DNA of 5,643 nucleotides from Alphaproteobacteria bacterium UBA2784 (GTDB lineage: Bacteria > Pseudomonadota > Alphaproteobacteria > Micropepsales > Micropepsaceae). Both the position numbers and the translations under genes were made by a program. This document shows, in pieces, positions 5,097-5,643 of the stretch. Each line of letters starts with the position of its first letter. Positions within the stretch are counted from its first letter, which is position 1. The stretch covers positions 1,635 through 7,277 of the forward strand of contig DEIC01000035.1 of assembly GCA_002352285.1 (NCBI GenBank), written 5' to 3'. The notes under the pieces are model-generated. The model was not told where the DNA came from and did no database searches. It saw only the letters and a program-made list of their open reading frames with translations.

Positions 5097-5462
5097 ATGG
5101 AAGAGTTCCTCACAGATTATCTCGCCATCCTCGTCTTTCTGGGGATCGCTGGCGGCCTTGGCATTGTGCTCATCGTGCTGCCGATGGTGATCGCACCGTC
5201 AAAGCCCGACGCGGAAAAACTCTCGGCCTATGAGTGCGGTTTCAACGCATTCGATGACGCGCGCATGAAGTTTGATGTGCGCTTTTATCTCGTCTCGATC
5301 CTCTTCATCATTTTCGACCTTGAGGTTGCGTTCCTGTTTCCGTGGGCGATCACGCTGTCGGATACGGGCATGGCCGGTTTTGCCTCGATGATGGTGTTCC
5401 TGGGCGTGCTGACGGTCGGCTTCATCTATGAGTGGAAGAAGGGGGCGCTGGACTGGGAATGA
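5097..5462 (+). CDS. nuoA: NADH-quinone oxidoreductase subunit A (complex I)
   Basis: This 121-residue inner-membrane subunit of respiratory complex I (ND3 homologue) sits near the quinone cavity. Three helices are visible: residues 9-32, 62-83 and 93-111. Between helices 1 and 2 is the conserved loop with KLSAYECGFN; Cys47 matches the ND3 loop cysteine tied to the active/deactive switch in mitochondria. ARMKFDVRFYLVSILFI and FDLE, with Asp74 and Glu76 in helix 2, are the family signature. Length is typical. The start at 5097 fits the family N-terminus, MEEFLTDYLAILVF. An in-frame GTG lies four codons earlier (5085). A longer frame from 4989 would add 36 residues translated from the repeat tract and is rejected. 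No clear ribosome binding site precedes either start. The stop overlaps the nuoB start by 4 nt (ATGA), so the two are translationally coupled at the head of the nuo operon. Confidence 0.95.
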   Translation: MEEFLTDYLAILVFLGIAGGLGIVLIVLPMVIAPSKPDAEKLSAYECGFNAFDDARMKFDVRFYLVSILFIIFDLEVAFLFPWAITLSDTGMAGFASMMVFLGVLTVGFIYEWKKGALDWE

Positions 5463-5643
5463 GCACGAAGACACCCCACGGTCTTGCTGCGCGCGCCGGT
5501 GTTGAGGGCGGCCATGTGCCCGGCCCCAACGACCTTCTTTTCGATCACCTGAACGCCGAGTTGCAGGACAAAGGCTTTTTCACCGCTGCCGTTGATGACC
5601 TCATCACCTGGGCGCGCACCGGCTCGCTGATGTGGATGACGTT
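5459..5643 (+). CDS. nuoB: NADH-quinone oxidoreductase subunit B (partial, runs off the right edge)
   Basis: The first 61 codons of NuoB, the peripheral-arm subunit that carries iron-sulfur cluster N2 next to the quinone site of complex I. The ATG at 5459-5461 overlaps the nuoA TGA. Residues 1-30 form a variable N-terminal extension (MSTKTPHGLAARAGVEGGHV...). Then FTAAVDDLITWARTGSLMWMT (41-61) matches the strongly conserved NuoB segment that leads into the GLACCAVEM cluster motif. The cysteine pair lies just past the window edge, so it cannot be checked here. An N-terminal extension of this size is common in alphaproteobacterial NuoB. No independent promoter is expected. Confidence 0.93.
   Translation, partial: MSTKTPHGLAARAGVEGGHVPGPNDLLFDHLNAELQDKGFFTAAVDDLITWARTGSLMWMT

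Overview
The window reads as ordinary chromosomal DNA from an alphaproteobacterium. It is GC-rich, with closely packed genes. nuoA and nuoB are of the alphaproteobacterial type, and a tRNA-Asp with an encoded CCA lies just upstream of nuo. An intergenic mosaic of palindromes (ctcacccgga..., ...cctctcccc) resembles the dispersed repeats common in that class. The genus cannot be fixed from sequence alone; Caulobacterales/Hyphomonadales- or Rhizobiales-like lineages would all fit.

Layout, left to right. Positions 1-122 (minus) hold the first 40 codons of a protein that looks like the N-terminus of a GGDEF diguanylate cyclase. A 218-bp divergent gap (123-340) carries several inverted repeats and leads into a coniferyl-aldehyde-dehydrogenase-type NAD(P)-dependent ALDH (341-1801), which ends at a Rho-independent terminator. 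Next is a compact two-gene unit: a PadR-family repressor (1917-2501) with a conspicuous inverted repeat just upstream, overlapping by 17 nt a 228-residue multi-pass membrane protein (2485-3171). A 185-bp palindrome-rich intergenic element separates this unit from a convergent FAD-dependent amine/amino-acid oxidase-type oxidoreductase (4727-3357, minus). A tRNA-Asp(GTC) gene with a good promoter follows (4762-4916). The window closes with nuoA (5097-5462) and the start of nuoB (5459-), the head of a respiratory complex I operon.

How the genes work together. nuoA/nuoB form a translationally coupled operon (ATGA overlap). The PadR gene and its membrane-protein neighbour almost certainly form a regulator-plus-target operon that controls itself through the dyad at 1854-1901. 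The aldehyde dehydrogenase and the flavin oxidoreductase are standalone catabolic or detoxification enzymes; nothing in the window ties them to one pathway.

I see no phage, transposase, CRISPR, toxin or defence gene and no frameshifted gene. The unexplained structure is non-coding: a 22-bp-period tandem repeat followed by a perfect hairpin directly before nuoA, the PadR dyad, the dyad at the ALDH start, and the palindromic mosaic at 3187-3351.
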